DNA from: Tetragonia tetragonoides
Lineage: Eukaryota; Streptophyta; Magnoliopsida; Caryophyllales; Aizoaceae
Direction of reading: 5' to 3'
Assembly (NCBI GenBank): GCA_038025085.1
Contig: CM076141.1
Location: forward strand, 23,622,501-23,686,500
DNA: 64,000 nt
In this document: positions 33,673-47,700 of the stretch, one piece after another
Position numbering within the stretch: the stretch's first letter is position 1
How the letters are laid out: each line of letters opens with the position of its first letter
Program-made: the position numbers and the translations under genes
The notes under the pieces: generated by a model
Database searches by the model: none
Seen by the model: the letters and a program-made list of their open reading frames with translations, nothing else
Told to the model about the DNA's origin: nothing

Positions 33673-35059
33673 AAGCATCCAAATACTTTTTTTTCATTCA
33701 TTTGAGTGTGAAACTATACCTAGGATGTTTACAGTTACAAACAAGCTTCAACTCAAGCTTTTGAATGCATTTACGCATTTTAAAAGCTCATACGAGTAGG
33801 GTGAAAGAGATTTGAGTTCTTTTGTGTTGTATATTAAGAGAAAGCATCCAGATACTTTGTTTTCATTCATTTGAGTGTGAAACTACACCTAGGATGTTTA
33901 CAGTTACAAACAAGCTTCAACTCAAGCTTTTGAATGCATTTACGCGTTTTAGCTCATACGAGGAGGGTGAAAGAGATATGAGTTCTTTTGTGTTGTATAT
34001 TAAGAGAAAGCATCCAAATACTTTGTTTGCATTCATTTGAGTGTGAAACTACACCTAGGATGTTTACAAGTACAAACAAGCTTCAACTCAAGCTGTTGAA
34101 TGAATTTACGCGTTTTAACAGCTCTTACGACTAGGGTGATAGAAATTGAGTTCTTGTGTGTTGTATATTAAGAGAAAGCATCCAAATACTTTGTTTGCAT
34201 TCATTTGAGTGTGAAACTACACCTAGGATGTTTACAACTACAAACAAGCTTCAACTCAAGCTTTTGAATGTATTTACGCGTTTTAAAAGCTCATACGAGT
34301 AGGGTGAAAGAGATTTGAGTTATTTTGTGTTGTATATTAAGAGAAAGCATCCAAATACTTTGTTTGCATTCATTTGAGTGTGAAAATACACCAAGAATGT
34401 GTTAAATTACAAAGAAGCTTCAACTCAAGCTTTTGAATGCATTTACGCGTTTTAAAAGCTCATATGAGTAGGGTGAAAGAGATTTGAGTTCTTTTGTGTT
34501 GTATAGTAAGAGAAAGCATCCAAATATTTTGTTTGCATTCATTTGAGTGTGAAACTACACCTAGGATGTTTACAAGTACAAACAAGCTTCATCTCAAGCT
34601 TTTGAATGTATTTACGCGTTTTAAAAGCTCATACGAGTAGGGTGAAAGAGATTTGAGTTCTTTTGTGTTGTATATTAAGGGAAAGCACCCAAATACTTTG
34701 TTTGCATTCATTTGAGTGTGAAACTACACCTAGGATGTTTACAAGTACAAACAACCTTCAACTCAAGCTGTTGAATGAATTTACGCGTTTTAACAGCTCT
34801 TACGACTAGGGTGATAGAAATTGAGTTTTTGTGTGTTGTATATTAAGAGAAAGCATCCAAATAGTTTGTTTGCATTCATTTGAGTGTGAAACTACACCTA
34901 GGATGTTTACAGTTACAAACAAGCTTCAACTCAAGCTTCTGAATGTATTTACGCGTTTTAAAAGCTCATACGAGTAGGGTGAAAGAGATTTGTGTTCTTT
35001 TGTGTTGTATATTAAGAGAAAGCATCCAAATACTTTGTTTGCATTCATTTGAGTGTGAA

Positions 35060-38000
35060 ACTACACCAAGAATGTGTTAAATTACAAACAAGCTTCAACT
35101 CAAGCTTTTGAATGCATTTACGCGTTTTAAAAGCTCATACGAGTAGGGTGAAAGAGATTTGAGTTCTTTTGTGTTGTATATTAAGAGAAAGCATCCAAAT
35201 ACTTTGCTTGCATTCATTTGAGTGTGAAACTACACCTAGGATGTTTACAAGTACAACCAAGCTTCAACTCAAGCTGTTGAATGAATTTACGCGTTTTAAC
35301 AGCTCTTACGACTAGGGTGATAGAAATTGAGTTCTTGTGTGTTGTATATTAAGAGAAAGCATCCAAATACTTTGTTTGCATTCATTTGAGTGTGAAACTA
35401 CACCTAGGATGTTTACAGTTACAAAAAAGCTTCAACTCATGCTTTTGAATTCATTTACGCGTTTTAAAAGCTCTTACGAGGAGGGTGAAAGAGAATTGAG
35501 TTCTTTTGTGTTGTATATTAAGAGAAAGCATCCAAATACTTTGTTTGCATTCATTTGAGTGTGAAACTACACCTAGGATGTTTACAAGTACAAACAAGCT
35601 TCAACTCAAGCTTTTGAATTAATTTACGCGTTTTAACAGCTCTTACGACTAGGGTGATAGAGATTTGATTTTTTTTCTGTTGTATATTAAGAGAAAGCAC
35701 CCAAATGTTTTGTTTGCATTCTTGTAAGTATGAAACTACACCAAGAATGAGTTAAATTACAAACAAGCTTCAACTCAAGCTTTTGAATGCATTTACGCGT
35801 TTTAAAAGCTCATACGAGAGTAGGGTGAAAGAGATTTGAGTTCTTTTGTGTCGTATATTAAGAGAAAGCATCCAAATACTTTGTTTGCATTCATTTGAGT
35901 GTGAAACTACACCTAGGATGTTTACAGTTACAAACAAGCTTCAACTCAAGCTTTTGAATGCATTTTCGCGTTTTAAAAGCTCATACGAGCAGGGTGAAAG
36001 AGATTTGAGTTCTTTTGTGTTGTATATTAAGAGAAAGCATCCAAATACTTGTTTGCATTCATTTGAGTGAGAAACTACACCGAGGATGTTTACAGTTACA
36101 AACAAGCTTCAACTCAAGCTTTTGAATGCATTTACGCGGTTTAAAAGCTCATACGAGGAGGGTGAAAGAGATTTGAGTTCTTTTGTGTTGTATATTAAGA
36201 GAAAGCATCCAAATAGTTTTTTTTCATTCATTTGAGTGTGAAACTATACCTAGGATGTTTACAGTTACAAACAAGCTTCAACTCAAGGTTTTTAATGCAT
36301 TTACGCGTTTTAAAAGCTCATACGAGTAGGGTGAAAGAGACGTGAGTTCTTTTGTGTTGTATATTAAGAGAAAGCATCCAGATACTTTGTTTTCATTCAT
36401 TTGAGTGTGAAACTACACCTAGGATGTTTACAGTTACAAACAAGCTTCAACTCAAGCTTTTGAATGCATTTACGCGTTTTAAAAGCTCATACGAGGAGGG
36501 TGAAAGAGATTTGAGTTCTTTTGTGTTGTATATTAAGAGAAAGCATCCAAATACTTTGTTTGCATTCATTTGAGTGTGAAACTACACCTAGGATGTTTAC
36601 AAGTACAAACAAGCTTCAACTCAAGCTGTTGAATGAATTTACGCGTTTTAACAGCTCTTACGACTAGGGTGATAGAAATTGAGTTCTTGTGTGTTGTATA
36701 TTAAGAGAAAGCATCCAATTACTTTGTTTGCATTCATTTGAGTGTGAAACTACACCTAGGATGTTTACAAGTACAAATAAGCTTCAACTCAAGCTTTTGA
36801 ATGTAGTTACGCGTTTTAAAAGCTCATACGAGTAGGGTGAAAGAGATTTGAGTTCTTTTGTATTGTATATTAAGAGAAAGCATCCAAATACTTTGTTTGC
36901 ATTCATTTGAGTGTGAAACTACACCAAGAATGTGTTAAATTACAAACAAGCTTCAACTAAAGCTTTTGAACTCATTTACGCGTTTTAAAAGCTCATACGA
37001 GTAGGGTGAAAGAGATTTGAGTTCTTTTGTGTTGTATATTAAGAGAAAGCATCTAAATACTTTGTTTGCATTCATTTGAGTGTGAAACTACACCTAGGAT
37101 GTTTACAAGTACAAACAACCTTCAACTCAAGCTGTTGAATGAATTTACGCGTTTTAACAGCTCTTACGACTAGGGTGATAGAAATTGAGTTCTTGTGTGT
37201 CGTATATTAAGAGAAAGCATCCAAAGACTTTGTTTGCATTCATTTGAGTGTGAAACTACACCTAGGATGTTTACAGTTACAAACAAGCTTCAATTCATGC
37301 TTTTGAATTCATTTACGCGTTTTAAAAGCTCATACGAGGAGGGTGAAAGAGATTTGAGTTCTCTTGTGTTGTATAGTAAGAGAAAGCATCCAAATACTTT
37401 GTTTGCATTCATTTGAGTGTGAAACTACACCTAGGATGTTTACAAGTACAAACAAGCTTCAACTCAAGTTTTTGAATTAATTTACGCGTTTTAACAGCTC
37501 TTACGACTAGGGTGATAGAGATTTGATTTTTTTTCTGTTTTATATTAAGAGAAAGCACCCAAATGTTTTGTTTGCATTCTTGTAAGTATGAAACTACACC
37601 AAGAATGAGTTAAATTACAAACAAGCTTCAACTCAAGCTTTTGAATGCATTTACGCGTTTTAAAAGCTCATACGAGTAGGGTGAAAGAGATTTGAGTTCT
37701 TTTGTGTTGTATATTAAGAGAAAGCATCCAAATACTTTGTTTGCATTCATTTGAGTGTGAAACTACACCTAGGATGCTTACAAGTACAAACAAGCTTCAA
37801 CTCAAGCTTCTGAATGTATTTACGCGTTTTAAAAGCTCATACGAGTAGGGTGAAAGAGATTTGAGTTCTTTTGTGTTGTATATTAAGAGAAAGCATCCAA
37901 ATGTTTTTTTTGCATACTTTTGAGTATGAAACTTGACCAAGAATGTGTTAAATTACAAACAAGCTTCAACTCAAGCTTTTGAATGCATTTACGAGTTTTA

Positions 38001-39280
38001 AAAGCTCATACGAGTAGGCCGAAAGAGATTTGAGTTCTTTTGTGTTGTATATTAAGAGAAAGCATCCAAATACTTTGCTTGCATTCATTTGAGTGTGAAA
38101 CTACACCTAGGATGTTTACAAGTACAACCAAGCTTCAACTCAAGCTGTTGAATGAATTTACGCGTTTTAACAGCTCTTACGACTAGGGTGATCGAAATTG
38201 AGTTCTTGTGTGTTGTATATTAAGAGAAAGCATCCAAATACTTTGTTTGCATTCATTTGAGTGTGAAACTACACCTAGGATGTTTACAGTTACAAAAAAG
38301 CTTCAACTCATGCTTTTGAATTCATTTACGCGTTTTAAAAGCTCTTACGAGGAGGGTGAAAGAGAATTGAGTTCTTTTGTGTTGTATATTAAGAGAAAGC
38401 ATCCAAATACTTTGTTTGCATTCATTTGAGTGTGAAACTACACCTAGGATGTTTACAAGTACAAACAAGCTTCAACTCAAGTTTTTGAATTAATTTACGC
38501 GTTTTAACAGCTCTTACGACTAGGGTGATAGAGATTTGATTTTTTTTCTGTTTTATATTAAGAGAAAGCACCCAAATGTTTTGTTTGCATTCTTGTAAGT
38601 ATGAAACTACACCAAGAATGAGTTAAATTACAAACAAGCTTCAACTCAAGCTTTTGAATGCATTTACGCGTTTTAAAAGCTCATACGAGTAGGGTGAAAG
38701 AGATTTGAGTTCTTTTGTGTCGTATATTAAGAGAAAGCATCCAAATACTTTGTTTGCATTCATTTGAGTGTGAAACTACACCTAGGATGTTTACAGTTAC
38801 AAACAAGCTTCAACTCAAGCTTTTGAATGCATTTTCGCGTTTTAAAAGCTCATACGAGCAGGGTGAAAGAGATTTGAGTTCTTTTGTGTTGTATATTAAG
38901 AGAAAGCATCCAAATACTTGTTTGCATTCATTTGAGTGAGAAACTACACCGAGGATGTTTACAGTTACAAACAAGCTTCAACTCAAGCTTTTGAATGCAT
39001 TTACGCGGTTTAAAAGCTCATACGAGGAGGGTGAAAGAGATTTGAGTTCTTTTGTGTTGTATATTAAGAGAAAGCATCCAAATAGTTTTTTTTTATTCAT
39101 TTGAGTGTGAAACTATACCTAGGATGTTTACAGTTACAAACAAGCTTCAACTCAAGGTTTTTAATGCATTTACGCGTTTTAAAAGCTCATACGAGTAGGG
39201 TGAAAGAGACGTGAGTTCTTTTGTGTTGTATATTAAGAGAAAGCATCCAGATACTTTGTTTTCATTCATTTGAGTGTGAA
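35060..39280 (+). repeat. Segmental duplication, about 2,870-bp spacing
   Basis: About 35060-36410 recurs at about 37930-39280 (offset 2,871, changing to 2,869 after an extra AG at 35818). Markers: ACAAAAAAGCTTCAACTCATGC, TGTGTCGTATATT, CATTTTCGCG, GAGCAGGGTG, ATACTTGTTTGC and ACGCGGTTTAAAAG. Confidence 0.8.
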
Positions 39281-40600
39281 ACTACACCAAGAATGTGTTA
39301 AATTACAAACAAGCTTCAACTAAAGCTTTTGAACTCATTTACGCGTTTTAAAAGCTCATACGAGTAGGGTGAAAGAGATTTGAGTTCTTTTGTGTTGTAT
39401 ATTAAGAGAAAGCATGCAAATACTTTGTTTGCATTCATTTGAGTGTGAAACTACACCTAGGATGTTTACAAGTACAAACAACCTTCAACTCAAGCTGTTG
39501 AATGAATTTACGCGTTTTAACAGCTCTTACGACTAGGGTGATAGAAATTGAGTTCTTGTGTGTCGTATATTAAGAGAAAGCATCCAAATACTTTGTTTGC
39601 ATTCATTTGAGTGTGAAACTACACCTAGGATGTTTACAGTTACAAACAAGCTTCAATTCATGCTTTTGAATTCATTTACGCGTTTTAAAAGCTCATACGA
39701 GTAGGGTGAAAGAGATTTGAGTTCTCTTGTGTTGTATAGTAAGAGAAAGCATCCAAATACTTTGTTTGCATTCATTTGAGTGTGAAACTACACCTAGGAT
39801 GCTTACAAGTACAAACAAGCTTCAACTCAAGCTTCTGAATGTATTTACGCGTTTTAAAAGCTCATACGAGTAGGGTGAAAGAGATTTGAGTTCTTTTGTG
39901 TTGTATATTAAGACAAAGCATCCAAATACTTTGTTTGCATTCATTTGAGTGTGAAACTACACCTAGGATGTTTACAAGTACAACCAAACTTTAACTCAAG
40001 CTGTTGAATGAATTTACGCGTTTTAACAGCTCTTACGACTAGGGTGATAGAAATTGAGTTCTTGTGTGTTGTATATTAAGAGAAAGCATCCAAATACTTT
40101 GTTTGCATTCATTTGAGTGTGAAACTACACCTAGGATGTTTACAAGTACAAATAAGCTTCAACTCAAGCTTTTGAATGTAGTTACGCGTTTTAAAAGCTC
40201 ATACGAGTAGGGTGAAAGAGATTTGAGTTCTTTTGTATTGTATATTAAGAGAAAGCATCCAAATACTTTGTTTGCATTCATTTGAGTGTGAAACTACACC
40301 AAGAATGTGTTAAATTACAAACAAGCTTCAACTAAAGCTTTTGAACTCATTTACGCGTTTTAAAAGCTCATACGAGTAGGGTGAAAGAGATTTGAGTTCT
40401 CTTGTGTTGTATAGTAAGAGAAAGCATCCAAATACTTTGTTTGCATTCATTTGAGTGTGAAACTACACCTAGGATGCTTACAAGTACAAACAAGCTTCAA
40501 CTCAAGCTTCTGAATGTATTTACGCGTTTTAAAAGCTCATACGAGTAGGGTGAAAGAGATTTGAGTTCTTTTGTGTTGTATATTAAGACAAAGCATCCAA
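36770..40600 (+). repeat. Segmental copies spaced 2,363 and 1,012 bp
   Basis: A block marked by CAACTAAAGCTTTTGAACTC starts its marker at about 36955, 39318 and 40330 (offsets 2,363 and 1,012). GTCGTATATT after CTTGTGT repeats at 37200 and 39563. GGATGCTTACAAG with AAGCTTCTGAATG repeats near 37773, 39799 and 40475. The copies overlap the 2,870-bp duplication, so several exchanges are layered here. Confidence 0.7.
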
Positions 40601-43600
40601 ATACTTTGTTTGCATTCATTTGAGTGTGAAACTACACCAAGAATGTGTTAAATTACAAACAAGCTTCAACTCAAGCTTTTGAATGCATTTACGCGTTTTA
40701 AAAGCTCATACGAGTAGGGTGAAAGAGATTTGAGTTCTTTTGTGTTGTATATTAAGAGAAAGCATCCAAATACTTTGTTTGCATTCATTTGAGTGTGAAA
40801 CTACACCTAGGATGTTTACAAGTACAACCAAACTTCAACTCAAGCTGTTGAATGAATTTACGCGTTTTAACAGCTCTTACGACTAGGGTGATAGAAATTG
40901 AGTTCTTGTGTGTTGTATATTAAGAGAAAGCATCCAAATACTTTGTTTGCATTCATTTGAGTGTGAAACTACACCAAGAATGTGTTAAATTACAAACAAG
41001 CTTCAACTCAAGCTTTTGAATGCATTTACGCGTTTTAAAAGCTCATACGAGTAGGGTGAAAGAGATTTGAGTTCTTTTGTATTGTATATTAAGAGAAAGC
41101 ATCCAAATACTTTGTTTGCATTCATTTGAGTGTGAAACTACACCAAGAATGTGTTAAATTAAAAACAAGCTTCAACTCAAGCTTTTGAATGCATTTACGC
41201 GTTTTCAAAGCTCATACTAGTAGGGTGAAAGAGATTTGAGTTCTTTTGTGTTGCACATTAAGAGAAAGCGTCCAAATACTTTGTTTGCATTCATTTGAGT
41301 GTGAAACTACACCGAGGATGTTTACAGTTACAAACAAGCTTCAACTCAAGCTTTTGAATGCATTTACGCGTTTTAAAAGCTCATACGAGCAGGGTGAAAG
41401 AGATTTGAGTTCTTTTGTGTTGTATATTAAGAGAAAGCATCCCAATACTTTTTTTTCATTCATTTGAGTGTGAAACTATACCTAGGATGTTTACAGTTAC
41501 AAACAAGCTTCAACTCAAGCTTTTGAATGCATTTACGCGTTTTAAAAGCTCAGACGAGTAGGGTGAAAGAGATTTGAGTTCTTTTGTGTTGTATATTAAG
41601 AGAAAGCATCCAGATACTTTGTTTGCAGTCATTTGAGTGTAAAACTACACCTAGGATGTTTACAGTTACAAACAAGCTTCAACTCAAGCTTTTGAATGCA
41701 TTTACGCGTTTTAAAAGCTCATACGAGGAGGGTGAAAGAGATTTGAGTTGTTTTGTGTTGTATATTAAGAGAAAGCATCCAAATACTTTGTTTGCATTCA
41801 TTTGAGTGTGAAACTACACCAAGACTGTGTTAAATTACAAACAAGCTTCAACTCAAGCTTTTGAATGCATTTACGCGTTTTAAAAGCTCATACGAGTAGG
41901 GTGAAAGAGATTTGAGTTCTCTTGTGTTGTATAGTAAGAGAAAACATCCAAATACTTTGTTTTCATTCATTTGAGTGTGAAACTACACCTAGGATGTTTA
42001 CAGTTACAAACAAGCTTCAACTCAAGCTTTTGAATGCATTTACGCGTTTTAAAAGCTCATACGAGTAGGGTGAAAGAGATTTGAGTTCTTTTGTGTTGTA
42101 TATTAAGAGAAAGCATCCAAATACTTTGTTTGCATTCATTTGAGGGTGAAACTACACCAAGAATGTGTTAAATTACAAACAAGCTTCAACTCAAGCTTTT
42201 GAATGCATTTACGCGTTTTAAAAGCTCATACGAGTAGGGTGAAAGAGATTTGAGTTCTCTTGTGTTGTATAGTAAGAGAAAGCATCCAGATACTTTGTTT
42301 TCATTCATTTGAGTGTGAAACTACACCTAGGATGTTTACAGTTACAAACAAGCTTCAACTCAAGCTTTTGAATGCATTTACGCGTTTTAAAAGCTCATAC
42401 AAGTAGGGTGAAACAGATTTGAGTTCTTTTGTATTGTATTTTAAGAGAAAGCATCCAAATACTTTGTTTCTTTCATTTGAGTGTGAAACTACACCAAGAA
42501 TGTGTTAAGTTACAAACAAGCTTCAACTCAAGCTTTTGAATGCATTTACGCGTTTTAAAAGCTCATACGAGTAGGGTGAAAGAGATTTGAGTTCTTTTGT
42601 GTTGTATAGTAAGAGAAAGCATCCAAATACTTTGTTTGCATTCATTTGAGTGTGAAACTACACCTAGGATGTTTACAAGTACAAACAAGCTTCAACTCAA
42701 GCTTTTGAATGTATTTACGCGTTTTAGAAGCTCATACGAATAGGGTGAAAGAGATTTGAGTTTTTTTGTGTTGTATATTAAGAGAAAGCATCCAAATACT
42801 TTGTTTGCATTCATTTGAGTGTGAAACTACACCAAGAATGTGTTAAATTACAAACAAGCTTCAACTCAAGCTTTTGAATGCATTTACGCGTTTTAAAAGC
42901 TCATACGAGTAGGGTGAAAGAGATTTGAGTTCTTTTGTGTTGTATATTAAGAGAAAGCATCCAAATAATTTGTTTGCATTCATTTGAGTGTGAAACTACA
43001 CCTAGGATATTTACAAGTACAAACAAGCTTCAACTCAAGCTTTTGAATGTATTTACGCGTTTTAAAAGCTCATACGAGTAGGGTGAAAGAGATTTGAGTT
43101 CTCTTGTGTTATATAGTAAGAGAAAGCATCCAAATACTTTGTTTGCATTTATTTGAGTGTGAAACTACACCTAGGATGTTTACAAGTACAAACAACCTTC
43201 AACTCAAGCTGTTGAATGAATTTACGCGTTTTAACAGCTCTTACGACTAGGGTGATAGAAATTGAGTTCTTGTGTGTTGTATATTAAGAGAAAGCATCCA
43301 AATACTTTGTTTGCATTCATTTGAGTGTGAAACTACACCTAGGATGTTTACAGTTACAAACAAGCTTCAACTCATGCTTTTGAATTCATTTACGCGTTTT
43401 AAAAGCTCATACGAGTAGGGTGAAAGAGATTTGAGTTTTCTTGTGTTGTATAGTAAGAGAAAGCATCCAAATACTTTGTTTGCATTCATTTGAGTGTGAA
43501 ACTACACCTAGGATGTTTACAAGTACAAACAAGCTTCAACTCAAGCTTTTGAATGTATTTACGCGTTTTAAAAGCTCATACGAGTAGGGTGAAAGAGATT

Positions 43601-43655
43601 TGAGTTCTTTTTTGTTGTATATTAAGAGAAAGCATCCAAATACTTTGTTTGCATT

Positions 43656-43712
43656 CATTTGAGTGTGAAACTACACCAAGAATGTGTTAAATTACAAACA
43701 AGCTTCAACTCA
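43656..43712 (+). repeat. Truncated satellite monomer (founder-type junction)
   Basis: A CCAAGAATGTG-class monomer stops after CTTCAACTCA and the next monomer starts at once with TTTGAGTGTG. The same join recurs with forward restart at 43713, 44781, 46693, 48605, 51194 and 62900, always followed by a monomer with CTATACC and mostly AAAAGCCCATACG. One truncation was therefore copied at least five times. Confidence 0.85.
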
Positions 43713-44777
43713 TTTGAGTGTGAAACTATACCTAGGATGTTTACAGTTACAAACAAGCTTCAACTCAAGCTTTTGAATGCATTTACCCGTTTTAAAAGCC
43801 CATACGAGTAGGGTGAAAGAGATTTGAGTTCTTTTGTGTTGTATAGTAAGAGAAAGCATCCAAATACTTTGTTTGCATTCATTTGAGTGTGAAACTACAT
43901 CTAGGATGTTTACAAGTACAAACAAGCTTCAACTCAAGCTGTTGAATGAATTTACGCGTTTTAACAGCTCTTACGACGAGGGTGATAGAAATTGAGTTCT
44001 TGTGTGTTGTATATTAAGAGAAAGCATCCAAATACTTTTTTTTCATTCATTTGAGTGTGAAACTATACCTAGGATGTTTACAGTTACAAACAAGCTTCAA
44101 CTCAAGCTTTTGAATGCATTTACGCGTTTTAAAAGCTCATACGAGTAGGGTGAAAGAGACTTGAGTTCTTTTGTGTTGTATATTAAGAGAAAGCATCCAG
44201 ACACTTTGTTTTCATTCATTTGAGTGTGAAACTACACCTAGGATGTATACAGTTACAAACAAGCTTCAACTCAAGCTTTTGAATGCATTTACGCGTTTTA
44301 AAAGCTCATACGAGGAGGGTGAAAGAGATTTGAGTTCTTTTGTGTTGTACATTAAGAGAAAGCATCCAAAAACTTTGTTTGCATTCATTTGAGTGTGAAA
44401 CTACACCTAGGATGTTTACAAGTACAAACAAGCTTCAACTCAAGCTTTTGAATGTAGTTACGCGTTTTAAAAGCTCATACGAGTAGGGTGAAAGAGATTT
44501 GAGTTCTTTTGTGTTGTATATTAAGAGAAAGCATCCAAATACTTTGTTTGCATTCATTTGAGTGTGAAACTACACCAAGAATGTGTTAAATTACAAACAA
44601 GCTTAACCTCAAGCTTTTGAATGCATTTACGCGTTTTAAAAGCTCATACGAGTAGGGTGAAAGAGATTTGAGTTCTTTTGTGTTGTATAGTAAGAGAAAG
44701 CATCCAAATACTTTGTTTGCATTCATTTGAGTGTGAAACTACACCAAGAATGTGTTAAATTACAAACAAGCTTCAAC

Positions 44778-47700
44778 TCATTTGAGTGTGAAACTATACC
44801 TAGGATGTTTACAGTTACAAACAAGCTTCAACTCAAGCTTTTGAATGCATTTACGCGTTTTAAAAGCCCATACGAGTAGGGTGAAAGAGATTTGAGTTCT
44901 TTTGTGTTGTATAGTAAGAGAAAGCATCCAAATACTTTGTTTGCATTCATTTGAGTGTGAAACTACACCAAGGATGTTTACAAGCACAAACAAGCTTCAA
45001 CTCAAGCTGTTGAATGAATTTACGCCTTTTAACAGCTCTTACGACGAGGGTGATAGAAATTGAGTTCTTGTGTGTTGTATATTAAGAGAAAGCATCCAAA
45101 TACTTTTTTTTCATTCATTTGAGTGTGAAACTATACCTAGGATGTTTACAGTTACAAACAAGCTTCAACTCAAGCTTTTGAATGCATTTACGCGTTTTAA
45201 AAGCTCATACGAGTAGGGTGAAAGAGACTTGAGTTCTTTTGTGTTGTATATTAAGAGAAAGCATCCAGATAGTTTGTTTTCATTCATTTGAGTGTGAAAC
45301 TACACCTAGGATGTTTACAGTTACAAACAAGCTTCAACTCAAGCTTTTGAATGCATTTACGCGTTTTAAAAGCTCATACGAGGAGGGTGAAAGAGATTTG
45401 AGTTCTTTTGTGTTGTACATTAAGAGAAAGCATCCAAAAACTTTGTTTGCATTCATTTGAGTGTGAAACTACACCTAGGATGTTTACAAGTACAAACAAG
45501 CTTCAACTCAAGCTTTTGAATGTAGTTACGCGTTTTAAAAGCTCATACGAGTAGGGTGAAAGAGATTTGAGTTCTTTTGTGTTGTATATTAAGAGAAAGC
45601 ATCCAAATACTTTGTTTGCATTCATTTGAGTGTGAAACTACACCAAGAATGTGTTAAATTACAAACAAGCTTAACCTCAAGCTTTTGAATGCATTTACGC
45701 GTTTTAAAAGCTCATACGAGTAGGGTGAAAGAGATTTGAGTTCTTTTGTGTTGTATAGTAAGAGAAAGCATCCAAATACTTTGTTTGCATTCATTTGAGT
45801 GTGAAACTACACCTAGGATGTTTACAAGTACAAACAAGCTTCAACTCAAGCTTTTGAATGTATTTACGCGTTTTAACAGCTCTTACGACTAGGGTGATAG
45901 AAATTGAGTTCTTGTGTGTTGTATATTAAGAGAAAGCATCCAAATACTTTGTTTGCATTCATTTGAGTGTGAAACTACACCTAGGATGTTTACAAGTACA
46001 AACAAGCTTCAACTCAAGCTTTTGAATGTAGTTACGCGTTTTAAAAGCTCATACGAGTAGGGTGAAAGAGATTTGAGTTCTTTTGTGTTGTGTATTAAGA
46101 GAAAGCATCCAAATACTTTGTTTGCATTCATTTGAGTGTGAAACTACACCAAGAATGTGTTAAATTACAAACAAGCTTCAACTCAAGCTTTTGAATGCAT
46201 TTACGCGTTTTAAAAGCTCATACGAGTAGGGTGAAAGAGATTTGAGTTCTTTTGTGTTGTATAGTAAGAGAAAGCATCCAAATACTTTGTTTGCATTCAT
46301 TTGAGTGTGAAACTACACCTAGGATGTTTACAAGTACAAACAAGCTTCAACTCAAGCTTTTGAATGTATTTACGCGTTTTAAAAGCTCATACGAGTAGGG
46401 TGAAAGAGATTTGAGTTCTTTTGTGTTGTATATTAAGAGAAAGCATCCAAATACTTTGTTTGCTTTCATTTGAGTGTGAAACTACACCAAGAATGTGTTA
46501 AGTTACAAACAAGCTTCAACTCAAGCTTTTGAATGTATTTACGCGTTTTAAAAGCTCATACGAGTAGGGTGAAAGAGATTTGAGTTCTTTTGTGTTGTAT
46601 ATTAAGAGAAAGCATCCAAATACTTTGTTTGCATTCATTTGAGTGTGAAACTATACCAAGAATGTGTTAAATTACAAACAAGCTTCAACTCATTTGAGTG
46701 TGAAACTATACCTAGGATGTTTACAGTTACAAACAAGCTTCAACTCAAGCTTTTGAATGCATTTACGCGTTTTAAAAGCCCATACGAGTAGGGTGAAAGA
46801 GATTTGAGTTCTTTTGTGTTGTATAGTAAGAGAAAGCATCCAAATACTTTGTTTGCATTCATTTGAGTGTGAAACTACACCTAGGATGTTTACAAGTACA
46901 AACAAGCTTCAACTCAAGCTGTTGAATGAATTTACGCCTTTTAACAGCTCTTACGACGAGGGTGATAGAAATTGAGTTCTTGTGTGTTGTATATTAAGAG
47001 AAAGCATCCAAATACTTTTTTTTCATGCATTTGAGTGTGAAACTATACCTAGGATGTTTACAGTTACAAACAAGCTTCAACTCAAGCTTTTGAATGCATT
47101 TACGCGTTTTAAAAGCTCATACGAGTAGGGTGAAAGAGACTTGAGTTCTTTTGTGTTGTATATTAAGAGAAAGCATCCAGATAGTTTGTTTTCATTCATT
47201 TGAGTGTGAAACTACACCTAGGATGTTTACAGTTACAAACAAGCTTCAACTCAAGCTTTTGAATGCATTTACGCGTTTTAAAAGCTCATACGAGGAGGGT
47301 GAAAGAGATTTGAGTTCTTTTGTGTTGTACATTAAGAGAAAGCATCCAAAAACTTTGTTTGCATTCATTTGAGTGTGAAACTACACCTAGGATGTTTACA
47401 AGTACAAACAAGCTTCAACTCAAGCTTTTGAATGTAGTTACGCGTTTTAAAAGCTCATACGAGTAGGGTGAAAGAGTTTTGAGTTCTTTTGTGTTGTATA
47501 TTAAGAGAAAGCATCCAAATACTTTGTTTGCATTCATTTGAGTGTGAAACTACACCAAGAATGTGTTAAATTACAAACAAGCTTAACCTCAAGCTTTTGA
47601 ATGCATTTACGCGTTTTAAAAGCTCATACGAGTAGGGTGAAAGAGATTTGAGTTCTTTTGTGTTGTATAGTAAGAGAAAGCATCCAAATACTTTGTTTGC

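Noticed and set aside
43710..43925. Minus-strand frames of 71 codons repeated at the truncated-monomer joins and elsewhere
   Set aside because: Same cause: reverse strand of satellite monomers, no proper start context and no conserved protein features.
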